Shown: positions 13,887 to 21,360 of the stretch, piece after piece
Position numbering within the stretch: the stretch's first letter is position 1
How the letters are laid out: every line of letters begins with the position of its first letter
NCBI GenBank assembly: GCA_045648025.1
Contig: JAZRNH010000058.1
Location: 1-22,040 of the forward strand
DNA: 22,040 nucleotides
Direction: 5' to 3'
Origin: RGIG1681 sp045648025
Lineage (GTDB): Bacteria; Bacillota; Clostridia; Christensenellales; UBA1242
Notes under the pieces: generated by a model
What the model was told of the DNA's origin: nothing
Database searches by the model: none
What the model saw: only the letters and a program-made list of their open reading frames with translations
Translations under genes and position numbers: made by a program

Positions 13887-16544
13887 TTAAACCCACATTC
13901 TAAAAATAGTCAAAAAAATACCAAACAAGACAAATACTAACAAAATGCAACAATTTGCAACAAAAACCGTCATTGGCAAAATCTTTTCTAAAAATTTAAA
14001 CTTTGTCTTTTTGTAAACAATTGAAATTGCAGCAATTAAACCTGCCATAATAAGCACCACAACAATCCATATTTTTGCAGGTTTGTTGTTATATTTTGCC
14101 ACAAAAGTTTCAGTGTTTTCTGAAATGTTAACCGAAACAAAATAACCAATTTCGTGACCAACTTCAATTTCTTCATTGTTTGCAAAATATTTCATATTGT
14201 CGATATCTGTGCTCATAACAACAAGTCTTCCGGTTTTTCCATTTGTCACAACTTCATAGCCATTTTTTGTGTATTTAAGTTCACAAGAATTTGCTTGAAG
14301 TTTTTCACAAACGGTTTTTGCAACTTGGTAATCCATAAATTCAAACGAAACCAAATCACTTGAAGCCGCTTCATCATCAAGTGAGCAAATATAAAACTCA
14401 ACAGTTTCACCAGCCGACACAAACATAAGGTCGGTTTTTATTTTGTCTGATGGAAGTTTTTCAACAAAATAATACTTTGAATTTTCACCCAATAAGTCGT
14501 CGAAATATTTGGTGAAATTTTTATTTTGGTCTTTGTTTAATGTCATTATATCTTGATTGATATAAACAATTCCATCAGTTTCAGCAGTGATTGAATATTT
14601 GGTGATATACTTTGCATAACCCTCATCAAACTCTTCAACTTCGGTTTTTGAAATAGTTAAGTTTTTAAAGAGTTCACCCTCAACTGACATTGCAGTTTGA
14701 AGATTAACCAAATTTTCACTTGGCGACAAATTTTCACTATAATCAAATGACTCATCAATAAATACAGCTGATGATGTTGCAAGAGTGTTTTCATACAACT
14801 TCATTTCTTCATCACTTGAAATAAGTTTCAAATAAGGTCTATTCAATTCTTCGTAAGAAAGCACATATTTATAACCCATAAGTGAATCATAAATCAAGTT
14901 TCCGTGGTGTGATAACACAGCCACTTTTGATGTGTAATAACCCATATTTGCATTTGAATCAAGGGTTTTGTGTGATACAAGTGATGAAAAATAAGAATTA
15001 TTTCGAATTCCAAGACTCACCGCATTTGAACTGTCATACAAGTTTCCAGAAACGATTTTTAGTTTGCCATTTTCATCTAAGTTTCGAGTAAGTTTTTTAA
15101 GTTGATAAACTTGAACTTCTGAGCCCATATAAAAACCAACTGAAAGCACTGATGTTATCATTGTTGAAACAACTGCAAAAACCAAAAACACCTTTGCAAG
15201 TTTTTTGGTGATCAAGCCCTTTCTTGCTGCGAACATTGAGAAAACCAAGCCAAACAAGACAACCGCAAAAAGAATCGCTGCCGCGGTTGAAATGCTTTTT
15301 TCTGGAACAATTGATTTTAAGCCAATTCCAAATTTTGAAGCAGAAAGAATCACCCACCACAACAAACAGAAACCTGCCATAAACATAAACACAAAATATA
15401 AAATTTTATAAAGCTTAAATTCGCATGGTTTTTCTGCAGTTTTAATTTCATATTTAGCATTAAAAAATTCAAGAGAAATCAAAAACAAAACAACTTCATT
15501 TATAAAATAAAATCTAAAATGGAATCCATTATATTGAAGACCACAAAGAAGTCTTGTGATTCCACCACATAAAATTGTGATGGTTGTCAAAATTATTGCA
15601 AAAATATAAAACTTTGTTTTGCCTTCTTTTTTATTTAATTTAACAAGGTGATAAATAGCAAAAACAAACAAGATTCCTTCAAGTGCAATCGCTCCAAGTT
15701 TTGAAACTGTTAAGTTGTTAAACTCACCAGAAAACAACCCACCAGAAGAAACTCTTCCGCCGCCAAGAAGTGCGATTATTGCTGGAAACAATATTGCCAC
15801 AACTGCCAAAATTGCAAGAACATAAGCAACAACAAGTCTAACAAACACTTTGCCCCAGTCTTCTTTTTGAACGGTTAAGAAAATGTATGCCGAAAACAAA
15901 ACAACTAAGAGTATGTTTGAGCTAACACCAACACTAAAGCAGTTTACAACAAACCAAGAAAGCACAACAACAAAACCAACCATTTTGCCGCTTTCAACAA
16001 GTTTTAAAAACTTATCAACCAATAAAAGCAAAAGTCCAGGAAAAATAAGCCAAGTAACCAAACAAAAGTTTGTTGTTATATAAATTGAAAATGTAAATAA
16101 AATTGTCAATGCAATTTTTGTGATTAAGTTTATGTTTTTAAAATATTTTTTTGCAAACCAGAAAAACACAATTGCATTAAAAATAAACATAAGCATAACA
16201 GCAAAATTAAATGAATAAAACACAAGATTTTTTCCAAATAGCAAAACAATCAAATAAAACGGATTCAAAAGCATATATTCAATTGTTGAAAAAATCTCAA
16301 CTCCGCCGCCAACATAGTTTGAATAAAACAACGAAGCCTTTCCCTCAAACACAGCAAAAATATGTTCAAAAAAAGCTCCCACTTGAACCAGTGAATCACC
16401 CATTAAAACCGTCTTTTTGCCGTATGGAAAACAACCGTTTAAAAGAAGTATAAAATTAAACAAGACAAAAACAATTGCCATAACAAGGCAATAATCTCTT
16501 TTTTCATAAAAAAAGTTTTTAACTTTTTGAACTGCAGTTTTCAT
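13887..16544 (-). CDS. YfhO-family multi-pass membrane protein
   Basis: An 885-residue protein with about 12-14 predicted membrane helices. The N-terminal part has the YfhO arrangement: first TM, then an extracytoplasmic loop with MGDSLVQVGAFFEH (counterpart of the D...QY loop of the family), GGGVEIFSTIEYMLLNPFY, and repeated TMs to about residue 460. A large extracytoplasmic domain of some 350 residues and a final pair of TMs (IWIVVVLIMAGLIAAISIVY and the C-terminal FVANCCILLVFVLFGIFLTI) follow. YfhO proteins resemble GT-C glycosyltransferases; in Gram-positives they are linked to lipoteichoic acid or lipid glycosylation, but the substrate here is unknown. I choose the ATG at 16544; upstream TTG/GTG starts fall inside the promoter. 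No ribosome binding site: apparently leaderless. Confidence 0.8.
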   Translation of the reverse strand: MKTAVQKVKNFFYEKRDYCLVMAIVFVLFNFILLLNGCFPYGKKTVLMGDSLVQVGAFFEHIFAVFEGKASLFYSNYVGGGVEIFSTIEYMLLNPFYLIVLLFGKNLVFYSFNFAVMLMFIFNAIVFFWFAKKYFKNINLITKIALTILFTFSIYITTNFCLVTWLIFPGLLLLLVDKFLKLVESGKMVGFVVVLSWFVVNCFSVGVSSNILLVVLFSAYIFLTVQKEDWGKVFVRLVVAYVLAILAVVAILFPAIIALLGGGRVSSGGLFSGEFNNLTVSKLGAIALEGILFVFAIYHLVKLNKKEGKTKFYIFAIILTTITILCGGITRLLCGLQYNGFHFRFYFINEVVLFLISLEFFNAKYEIKTAEKPCEFKLYKILYFVFMFMAGFCLLWWVILSASKFGIGLKSIVPEKSISTAAAILFAVVLFGLVFSMFAARKGLITKKLAKVFLVFAVVSTMITSVLSVGFYMGSEVQVYQLKKLTRNLDENGKLKIVSGNLYDSSNAVSLGIRNNSYFSSLVSHKTLDSNANMGYYTSKVAVLSHHGNLIYDSLMGYKYVLSYEELNRPYLKLISSDEEMKLYENTLATSSAVFIDESFDYSENLSPSENLVNLQTAMSVEGELFKNLTISKTEVEEFDEGYAKYITKYSITAETDGIVYINQDIMTLNKDQNKNFTKYFDDLLGENSKYYFVEKLPSDKIKTDLMFVSAGETVEFYICSLDDEAASSDLVSFEFMDYQVAKTVCEKLQANSCELKYTKNGYEVVTNGKTGRLVVMSTDIDNMKYFANNEEIEVGHEIGYFVSVNISENTETFVAKYNNKPAKIWIVVVLIMAGLIAAISIVYKKTKFKFLEKILPMTVFVANCCILLVFVLFGIFLTIFRMWV

Positions 16545-16550
16545 AAGCCA

Positions 16551-16579
16551 ATTATACACTAACAAAAACAAGTTTTCAA
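16551..16579 (-). promoter_or_regulatory. leaderless-type promoter of yfhO
   Basis: TTGAAA (16574-16579), 17-nt spacer, TATAAT (16551-16556). Only 6 nt separate the -10 from the ATG, so the expected +1 (7 nt past the hexamer) is the A of the start codon at 16544. No Shine-Dalgarno site exists upstream. Confidence 0.75.
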
Positions 16580-16597
16580 AATAAATTGCAGATTTGA

Positions 16598-16626
16598 TTG
16601 AAAATTTTGCAGCAATTGTTTAAAAT
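16598..16626 (+). promoter_or_regulatory. leaderless-type promoter of acpS
   Basis: TTGAAA (16598-16603), 17-nt spacer, TAAAAT (16621-16626), then 6 nt (GAGATT) before the ATG at 16633. The expected +1 coincides with the A of the ATG. It diverges from the yfhO promoter 19 bp away. Confidence 0.7.
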
Positions 16627-16632
16627 GAGATT

Positions 16633-16980
16633 ATGGAAGTAGGAATTGATATTGAACAAAATGACCGTTTTAAAACCGTGTCAGAAAATTTTATTAAAAG
16701 AGCATTTACAAAAAGTGAAATTGAATTTGCCAAAAAATTCAAAAATTCACATGAGCAATATTGCTCTTTTTGGTGTGTGAAAGAAGCAGTTGTGAAAGCA
16801 TTTTCAAACAGAAAACTTTGCTTTCAAGATATTGAAATTTCTGCCACAAAAGAGGGCAGACCTTTTATTGTTTTAAATGACACAATAAAAGCTGAACTTG
16901 AAAAAGCTGGTGCAAAAGAAATCAAAATTTCAATATCACACTCAAAAGAATTTTCAACCGCAATTTGTATAATCAATTAA
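16633..16980 (+). CDS. acpS: holo-[acyl-carrier-protein] synthase
   Basis: A 115-residue AcpS, within the family's usual 115-130. It moves the 4'-phosphopantetheine arm of CoA to a serine of apo-ACP, activating fatty acid synthesis. Metal-binding Asp6 lies in VGIDIEQNDRF (3-13) and Glu51 in FWCVKEAVVKAF (46-57); RAFTKSEIEFA (23-33) and the C-terminal KISISHSKEFSTAICI (98-113) are the other family blocks. No real ribosome binding site precedes the ATG, and promoter position suggests a leaderless message. It is the only confident housekeeping gene on the plus strand here, divergent from yfhO and convergent with the PAP2-ITPase gene, with a shared terminator. Confidence 0.93.
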   Translation: MEVGIDIEQNDRFKTVSENFIKRAFTKSEIEFAKKFKNSHEQYCSFWCVKEAVVKAFSNRKLCFQDIEISATKEGRPFIVLNDTIKAELEKAGAKEIKISISHSKEFSTAICIIN

Positions 16981-17035
16981 AATTAAAAGCAAAAAATACA
17001 TTTTATGCAAAAATTATTAAAAATTTCAATCAAAC

Positions 17036-17067
17036 AAAAAACCGTGAAATTTTTCACGGCTTTTTTT
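17036..17067. terminator. bidirectional terminator between acpS and the PAP2-ITPase gene
   Basis: CCGTGAA (17042-17048) pairs with TTCACGG (17053-17059); seven Ts follow on the plus strand (17061-17067) and a T run follows on the minus strand (17041-17036). It lies between convergent genes. Confidence 0.88.
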
Positions 17068-17087
17068 ATTTTTATTAATTTTAATAA

Positions 17088-18227
17088 TTATTTTTTTGTT
17101 AAATAATTTTTAAGTTCTTCAACAGCTCTGCCTCTGTGTGAAACAGAATTTTTTTCTTCTTCGGTTGATTCACCAAATGTTTTTTGAAGGTCATCAGAGA
17201 AGAACAAACAGTCATAACAAAATGATTCATCACCAATTTTTTCAGTTGTGATTTTGCCATAGGTTCTGCCAACAAAAATTTTGGTTTCATTTTCATCTCT
17301 ATAACAAATGTCACATTCATAATAAGCAGTTCTGTCTGTGCTGCCATCAAGTTCAGAAAGCAATTTTTGTCTGTTTGCTTCGTCATCATGGTCGCCAGAA
17401 TATCTTGCTGAGTGAACACCAGGTGCCCCACCAAGTTCTGCTACACAAAGGCCAGAGTCATCTGCCATAACAGCATAATCAAGACCTTTTTCTTTGCAAT
17501 AATCATAAATTGCATCGGCTTTAATTTTTGCATTAGCTTCCATAGTTTCACCAGTTTCTTCAATATCAGCCACAAAACCAATATCTTTGAGTGAAACCAC
17601 TGTGAAATCTTTCATCATTTCTCTAATTTCTTTAAGTTTGTGTTGATTTCCAGTAGCCAAAACAATAGTTTTCATATTAACCTTCCTTTGTTTTAATTTA
17701 ATTTTTGATTCAATAAATTTTAATAAATAGTGCATTCCAACTGCCGCAGCCGCACCAAGAACAAATCCAACCAAAACATCACTAAAATAATGAACTGTTA
17801 AAATTACTCTTGTTGAGCCAATTAAAACAGAACAGCAAATTGCCGCGATTCCTATTTTTTTATAAAACATAAAAACCGCAACTGCAACAGCCATTGATGT
17901 TATTGAATGACCCGATGCAAATGAATAACTTGTTGGAGGATCATAACTGGCAGTTTCTAAAAGGCTCAAAAATTCAGGATAAGCCACAAATGGTCTATCT
18001 CTTGCAACAAGTGGTTTTATAATAAAATTATTTATTGAAAACACCACAAATGCCGTGATTCCCATATAAACCGCAAGTTTTCTTGTCTTTTTAAATAAAA
18101 GCAATATTGCAATAATAGAAATTATTGTTATCGCATCGCCCAGATGAGTGAAAATTTTTGTTAGTTGCAAAAACCATTTGCTATCACCCACAGTTTCAAA
18201 TATCCAATTTGAAATATTGTAATCCAT
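17088..18227 (-). CDS. PAP2 phosphatase fused to XTP/dITP pyrophosphatase
   Basis: One uninterrupted 379-codon frame with two complete domains. Residues 1-184 form a membrane PAP2 phosphatase: several TMs, K71-x6-R78-P79 (C1), FASGH at 103-107 (C2, Ala for the usual Pro) and TR-x5-H at 139-146 (C3). Such enzymes dephosphorylate lipid phosphates such as undecaprenyl pyrophosphate or phosphatidic acid. Residues 185-379 match RdgB/HAM1: LATGNQHKLKEI, ETGETMEANAKIKA, ADDSGLCVAELGGAPGV and SHRGRAVEEL, an enzyme that hydrolyses XTP, dITP and ITP to monophosphates. At the junction AAGGAAGG lies 5 nt before the ATG of MKTIVLAT (17675), so the second domain may also be made alone. The GAGAAGG site before 18227 supports the first start. 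It follows hisS by 18 bp. Confidence 0.85.
   Translation of the reverse strand: MDYNISNWIFETVGDSKWFLQLTKIFTHLGDAITIISIIAILLLFKKTRKLAVYMGITAFVVFSINNFIIKPLVARDRPFVAYPEFLSLLETASYDPPTSYSFASGHSITSMAVAVAVFMFYKKIGIAAICCSVLIGSTRVILTVHYFSDVLVGFVLGAAAAVGMHYLLKFIESKIKLKQRKVNMKTIVLATGNQHKLKEIREMMKDFTVVSLKDIGFVADIEETGETMEANAKIKADAIYDYCKEKGLDYAVMADDSGLCVAELGGAPGVHSARYSGDHDDEANRQKLLSELDGSTDRTAYYECDICYRDENETKIFVGRTYGKITTEKIGDESFCYDCLFFSDDLQKTFGESTEEEKNSVSHRGRAVEELKNYLTKK
17673..17688 (-). promoter_or_regulatory. internal ribosome binding site at the PAP2-ITPase junction
   Basis: AAGGAAGG (17681-17688), 5-nt spacer, ATG (17673-17675), in frame inside the fused gene. It is stronger than most start sites here and looks like a former or still-active start of rdgB. 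A TAA stop is present one frame away (GGT TAA TAT), as expected if the two were once separate overlapping genes. Confidence 0.8.
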
Positions 18228-18245
18228 TACCTTCTCTCTTGTATA

Positions 18246-19502
18246 TTATAAGTCAATAATTTTGTTAATGTCAGCAATTTTTACAATTTGGTTATATCCG
18301 TTTTGTTTAAGTTTTTCAGCGAAGTTGTTAAAGTTTTTAGGAAAAGCAAATGTTGCAACAGAATATCCTTTGTTCATAAGTTCAACTTTTGCCTTCATAA
18401 TATCTTCAAAACTTGCTGCCTTATCATAAATAAGACCAAGTTTTTTGCTTGATGTTTTGATTTTTCTTTCAACCATAAGCATAACAACAGAATACAAACC
18501 AATACTTGCACCAACTGCAGGAACTGGTGTGCCTAAGAATTTTTCAACCATTTTGTCGTATCTTCCGCCGCCACCAAGTGCTCTGCCAAACTCTTCGTCA
18601 TACACTTCGAAAACTGTGCCAGTGTAATAACCTTGACCTCTTATAATTGTTGCATCATAAACAATTTTAAAATCAGCAATTTTAAATTTCATTGTTGTGT
18701 CAATAATAAGTTTGAGCGAATCAACAACTGCAGCAGAAACACCAGCAACTTTCAAAAGGCCAAATCTTTCATCATTTGTTTTTGCGGCTTTAAGACCTTC
18801 AAAAATTTTCATAAGTTTTTGAACAGATTCTGCATTATAGCCATTTTCAACAAGTTCTTTTGAAACTCCGTCAAAACCAATTTTGTCAAGTTTGTCCAAA
18901 CTTACACAAATGTCAATAACCTTGCTTTCATCAAAGCCAACTGCTGTAATAATTTCATTTAATGCTCTTCTGTCATTAACTTTGATGGTCAAATTGTTAA
19001 AACCAAGTTTTGAATAAGCCACCATATATGAATATAAAAGTTCAACTTCGCAAAGTGGTGAGCTATCACCCAAAATGTCAATATCACATTGAGTAAACTG
19101 TCTCACTCTGCCCCTTTGTGGTCTTTCTGCTCTAAAAGCTTCATCAATTTGAATAGCTTTAAATGGAGTTGGCAACTTTTCTTTATTGTTTGCAAAAAAT
19201 CTAACAAGTGGAACAGTAAGGTCATATCTCAAACCTTCTTCAACAATATCATTTTCAGAAAGGTTTGGTTTTGAAAGGTCAAGCTTGTCACCTCTTTTAA
19301 CTGTTTTAAACATAAGTTTTTGGTTATCACCAGAATCACCATTTGTGAGCAAATCTAAGTTTTCTAAAATTGGTGTTTTGATTTGCAAAAAACCATTTTG
19401 TTTATAGGTTTGAAGAATAATTTGCTCAGCATAAGACCTAACTTCCATTTCTGATGGAAGATAGTCAACGGTGCCACGAACAGGATTGGTCGAAAATTTC
19501 AT
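18246..19502 (-). CDS. hisS: histidine--tRNA ligase
   Basis: A 418-residue class II synthetase that charges tRNA-His. Motif 1 region lies near PVRGTVDYLPSEM; LRYDLTVPLVRFFANN (91-106) is the ATP/His-binding strand; motif 2 is AFRAERPQRGRVRQFTQCDID (122-142); the histidine-specific segment is RGQGYYTGTVFEVY (288-301), where the common form is RGLDYY; motif 3 includes GGGGRYDKM (310-318). Retention of the catalytic Arg argues for HisS over the HisZ paralogue. The short C-terminal anticodon domain ends at KIIDL. I choose ATG 19502 (AAGGAG 7 nt upstream) over 19523. No T-box is recognisable in the leader. First gene of a unit with the PAP2-ITPase fusion. Confidence 0.93.
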   Translation of the reverse strand: MKFSTNPVRGTVDYLPSEMEVRSYAEQIILQTYKQNGFLQIKTPILENLDLLTNGDSGDNQKLMFKTVKRGDKLDLSKPNLSENDIVEEGLRYDLTVPLVRFFANNKEKLPTPFKAIQIDEAFRAERPQRGRVRQFTQCDIDILGDSSPLCEVELLYSYMVAYSKLGFNNLTIKVNDRRALNEIITAVGFDESKVIDICVSLDKLDKIGFDGVSKELVENGYNAESVQKLMKIFEGLKAAKTNDERFGLLKVAGVSAAVVDSLKLIIDTTMKFKIADFKIVYDATIIRGQGYYTGTVFEVYDEEFGRALGGGGRYDKMVEKFLGTPVPAVGASIGLYSVVMLMVERKIKTSSKKLGLIYDKAASFEDIMKAKVELMNKGYSVATFAFPKNFNNFAEKLKQNGYNQIVKIADINKIIDL

Positions 19503-19515
19503 AGTATGTCTCCTT

Positions 19516-19536
19516 AAAATCATTTTTTATGATTTT
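19516..19536 (-). promoter_or_regulatory. hairpin abutting the hisS ribosome binding site
   Basis: AAAATCAT and ATGATTTT (arms 19529-19536 and 19516-19523) pair around a 5-nt loop. The stem ends directly at the AAGGAG site (19510-19515). It is AT-only and weak, and could affect ribosome access. Confidence 0.3.
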
Positions 19537-19568
19537 TGAATCATTTTATTTGATTTTTTAATAATTTT

Positions 19569-19596
19569 ATTATAGTCAGTTGTTTGTTTTATTCAA
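19569..19596 (-). promoter_or_regulatory. hisS promoter
   Basis: TTGAAT (19591-19596), 16-nt spacer, perfect TATAAT (19569-19574). The predicted +1 near 19562 gives a leader of about 60 nt, too short for a T-box. Confidence 0.7.
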
Positions 19597-19617
19597 AACA
19601 AAATAAGAATTAATTTT

Positions 19618-20490
19618 TTATTTGTTCAAAAACTCTTGAACAAGTTTTTTCGCGGTTTCAACAAGATTATCATTTGCATCAAGCCAAATAAGATTTTTTT
19701 CTTTGTTATACCAAGTTTGTTGCCTTTTGGCAAAATGTCGTTCTTCTTTAAACAATTCTTCAAAAAATTCTTCATAAGAAGCAAATTCACCATCTAAATA
19801 TCTTTGAACAAATTTTGCTTCAAGCCCAAGTGAATTTAAAAATTCTGCTGAAACACCTTTTTTCTTTAAATTTTTGATTTCTTCAATCATAAAAGGCATT
19901 CTAGCTTCTAACCTAACTCTAATTCTTTCATAAATCTCAGCCCTGTCAAATTTGATTCCAATTTGCAAAACTTCATATCTTGGTTGATTTTCTTGTTTTT
20001 CGGTTAAATCTCTTTCTAAAAGTCTGATGAGCCTTCTGCAAGTGGTTTCATCTTCGGTTTTTATGCCTTTTTGATGACACATATCTCTAAGCTCATCAAG
20101 TGACAACCCTTCAAGTTTATTTCTAAGTTCTAAATCTGGCTTAGAAGGCTCTAAGTTATAACCCTCAACAATGCTTCTTGAATATAGCCCTGTTCCACCA
20201 ACCAAAAATGGAACTTTGCCCCTTTCATGAATATCATCAATGGCACTGTAGGCTGCTTGTTGAAAATCAAAAAGTGTAAACTGGTTGCCAAGCTCAGCAA
20301 CATCAATCAAATGATGCTTCACTTGTTCCATCTCTTCTTTTGTAACCTTTCCAGAACACCAGTCAAGACCAACATAAACTTGCCTTGAATCTGCAGAAAC
20401 AATTTCGCCATCGAAAAACTCCGCAAGGGCAATGCCAAGCGAACTCTTTCCCGATGAAGTTTGTCCAACAATTGAAACTAATTTTTTCAT
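19618..20490 (-). CDS. miaA: tRNA dimethylallyltransferase MiaA
   Basis: A 290-residue enzyme that puts an isopentenyl group on A37 of tRNAs reading UNN codons. The P-loop is GQTSSGKSS (9-17; GPTASGKT is commoner), followed by SADSRQVY (32-39) and FLVGGTGLYSRSIVEG (97-112). The C-terminal KRQQTWY matches the tRNA-contact block. The usual 'GYKE' helix is replaced by LGLEAKFVQRYLDG. The start has GGTGAT 5 nt upstream, formed by the end of the NUDIX gene (TGG TGA TAA), so coupling is likely. Together with TsaD it covers both main bulky A37 modifications in this window. Confidence 0.95.
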   Translation of the reverse strand: MKKLVSIVGQTSSGKSSLGIALAEFFDGEIVSADSRQVYVGLDWCSGKVTKEEMEQVKHHLIDVAELGNQFTLFDFQQAAYSAIDDIHERGKVPFLVGGTGLYSRSIVEGYNLEPSKPDLELRNKLEGLSLDELRDMCHQKGIKTEDETTCRRLIRLLERDLTEKQENQPRYEVLQIGIKFDRAEIYERIRVRLEARMPFMIEEIKNLKKKGVSAEFLNSLGLEAKFVQRYLDGEFASYEEFFEELFKEERHFAKRQQTWYNKEKNLIWLDANDNLVETAKKLVQEFLNK

Positions 20491-20496
20491 ATTTTA

Positions 20497-21135
20497 TCAC
20501 CAATCAATAACTTTGTGAGAGCTATGCTTTATGTCATCATAATAATCAAAATATTTCGATTTTTCGCGATTATATTTTGATTTTTGTTTATTTTTGCTTA
20601 TTTTTTTTAATTTTTCTTGTGATTTTTGCAGTTTTTCAAAAGCAGCAAAAATATATTCGTGCGACGGAACAAATGTTTTTTCATCTTGAAGTCTTTTAAC
20701 TTCTTCAAGGTCAAGCCACATAAATTCAAATACTTCATCTGTTGTCGCAGCTGTCAAATCAATATCGCCATTATAATCAACAATATATGCTGTTAAAATA
20801 TCATTATATTTTTTTCCCATATATTCTTTTCTAACAGCGGTGTAAATTGTTTTTAATGATTTTTCTGTTATTTTTAAACCAATTTCTTCAAACAATTCTC
20901 TAACCGCAGCTTCTGCAGCTGTTTCATTTTGAAGAACAGAGCCGCCAACAGTTTCAAGCATATTTGGAAACTTCTCTCTTGAGGCAGCTCTTCTGGTTAT
21001 TAAAAATTTATTTGCTTTGTTTTTTATCCATATATGAACCACCAAATGAAAACAATTTTCTGGTAAGTCATCACCTCTTTTGTGGGTGATGTTCAATTTG
21101 TTTCCATTTTCATCATATAAGTCCCAAATCTCCAT
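20497..21135 (-). CDS. NUDIX hydrolase with basic C-terminal tail
   Basis: A 212-residue protein with a perfect Nudix box at 65-87: G-x5-E-x7-REL-x-EE-x-GL. The preceding MEIWDLYDENGN...FHLVVHIWI...FLITRRA segment resembles the branch of NUDIX proteins related to isopentenyl-diphosphate isomerase and YfcD, but the substrate cannot be read from sequence. The last 45 residues are Lys/Ser/Tyr-rich and outside the fold. I take ATG 21135 (GGTG 7 nt upstream) rather than a GTG at 21210 that lies inside the repeated rlmD tail. It is followed 6 bp later by miaA. Confidence 0.85.
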   Translation of the reverse strand: MEIWDLYDENGNKLNITHKRGDDLPENCFHLVVHIWIKNKANKFLITRRAASREKFPNMLETVGGSVLQNETAAEAAVRELFEEIGLKITEKSLKTIYTAVRKEYMGKKYNDILTAYIVDYNGDIDLTAATTDEVFEFMWLDLEEVKRLQDEKTFVPSHEYIFAAFEKLQKSQEKLKKISKNKQKSKYNREKSKYFDYYDDIKHSSHKVIDW

Positions 21136-21206
21136 ATTTTCACCATTTACATAATTTTTTGCAGAATTTTTTACCACAAAATTGAATATTTTGCAGTTTT
21201 TTTTAT

Positions 21207-21245
21207 CCACTTGTTTATTTAAGTTTCAAACAAACAAGTGTTTCA
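21207..21245. repeat. displaced copy of the rlmD 3' end (direct repeat, copy 1)
   Basis: 39 bp identical to 21322-21360 except at 21227. On the minus strand it can encode ...ETLVCLKLK-stop, as the real gene end does; the single difference changes TTA to TTG (both Leu). It also carries 9-bp inverted arms (CACTTGTTT / AAACAAGTG, 21208-21216 and 21232-21240). Confidence 0.85.
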
Positions 21246-21321
21246 TTTTGTCTATTTTCTTTTCTTATATGATATATATGTCACACTGCCGCCGTGGGCG
21301 AAATTCAACAAAAATATTTAC
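21246..21321. other. 76-bp spacer between the rlmD-tail repeats
   Basis: It contains a GC-rich block (CACTGCCGCCGTGGGCG, 21283-21299) unlike the AT-rich surroundings, flanked by a TATATGATATATATG stretch. On the minus strand a frame entering copy 1 is open from a TGA near 21282 and ends in KENRQNETLVCLKLK. No gene of its own is seen. Confidence 0.5.
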
Positions 21322-21360
21322 CCACTTGTTTATTTAAGTTTTAAACAAACAAGTGTTTCA
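21322..21360. repeat. rlmD 3' end (direct repeat, copy 2)
   Basis: This copy contains the last nine codons and stop of the rlmD-like gene plus 8 bp beyond the stop. It lies 115 bp from copy 1, with 76 bp between them (21246-21321). Confidence 0.85.

Noticed and set aside
14154..16453. Several 66-80 codon ORFs antisense to yfhO
   Set aside because: They are shadows of the coding strand without ribosome binding sites or protein-like composition.
18246..19502. HisZ (regulatory HisRS paralogue) rather than HisS
   Set aside because: The Arg of the RGxxYY motif and motif 2 residues are retained, and there is no histidine-biosynthesis context.
19503..19617. T-box riboswitch upstream of hisS
   Set aside because: The leader from the predicted promoter is only about 60 nt and lacks a T-box sequence and terminator.
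21136..21210. N-terminal extension of the NUDIX protein from a GTG at 21210
   Set aside because: The start lies in the duplicated rlmD tail, has no ribosome binding site, and the extension does not resemble NUDIX proteins.
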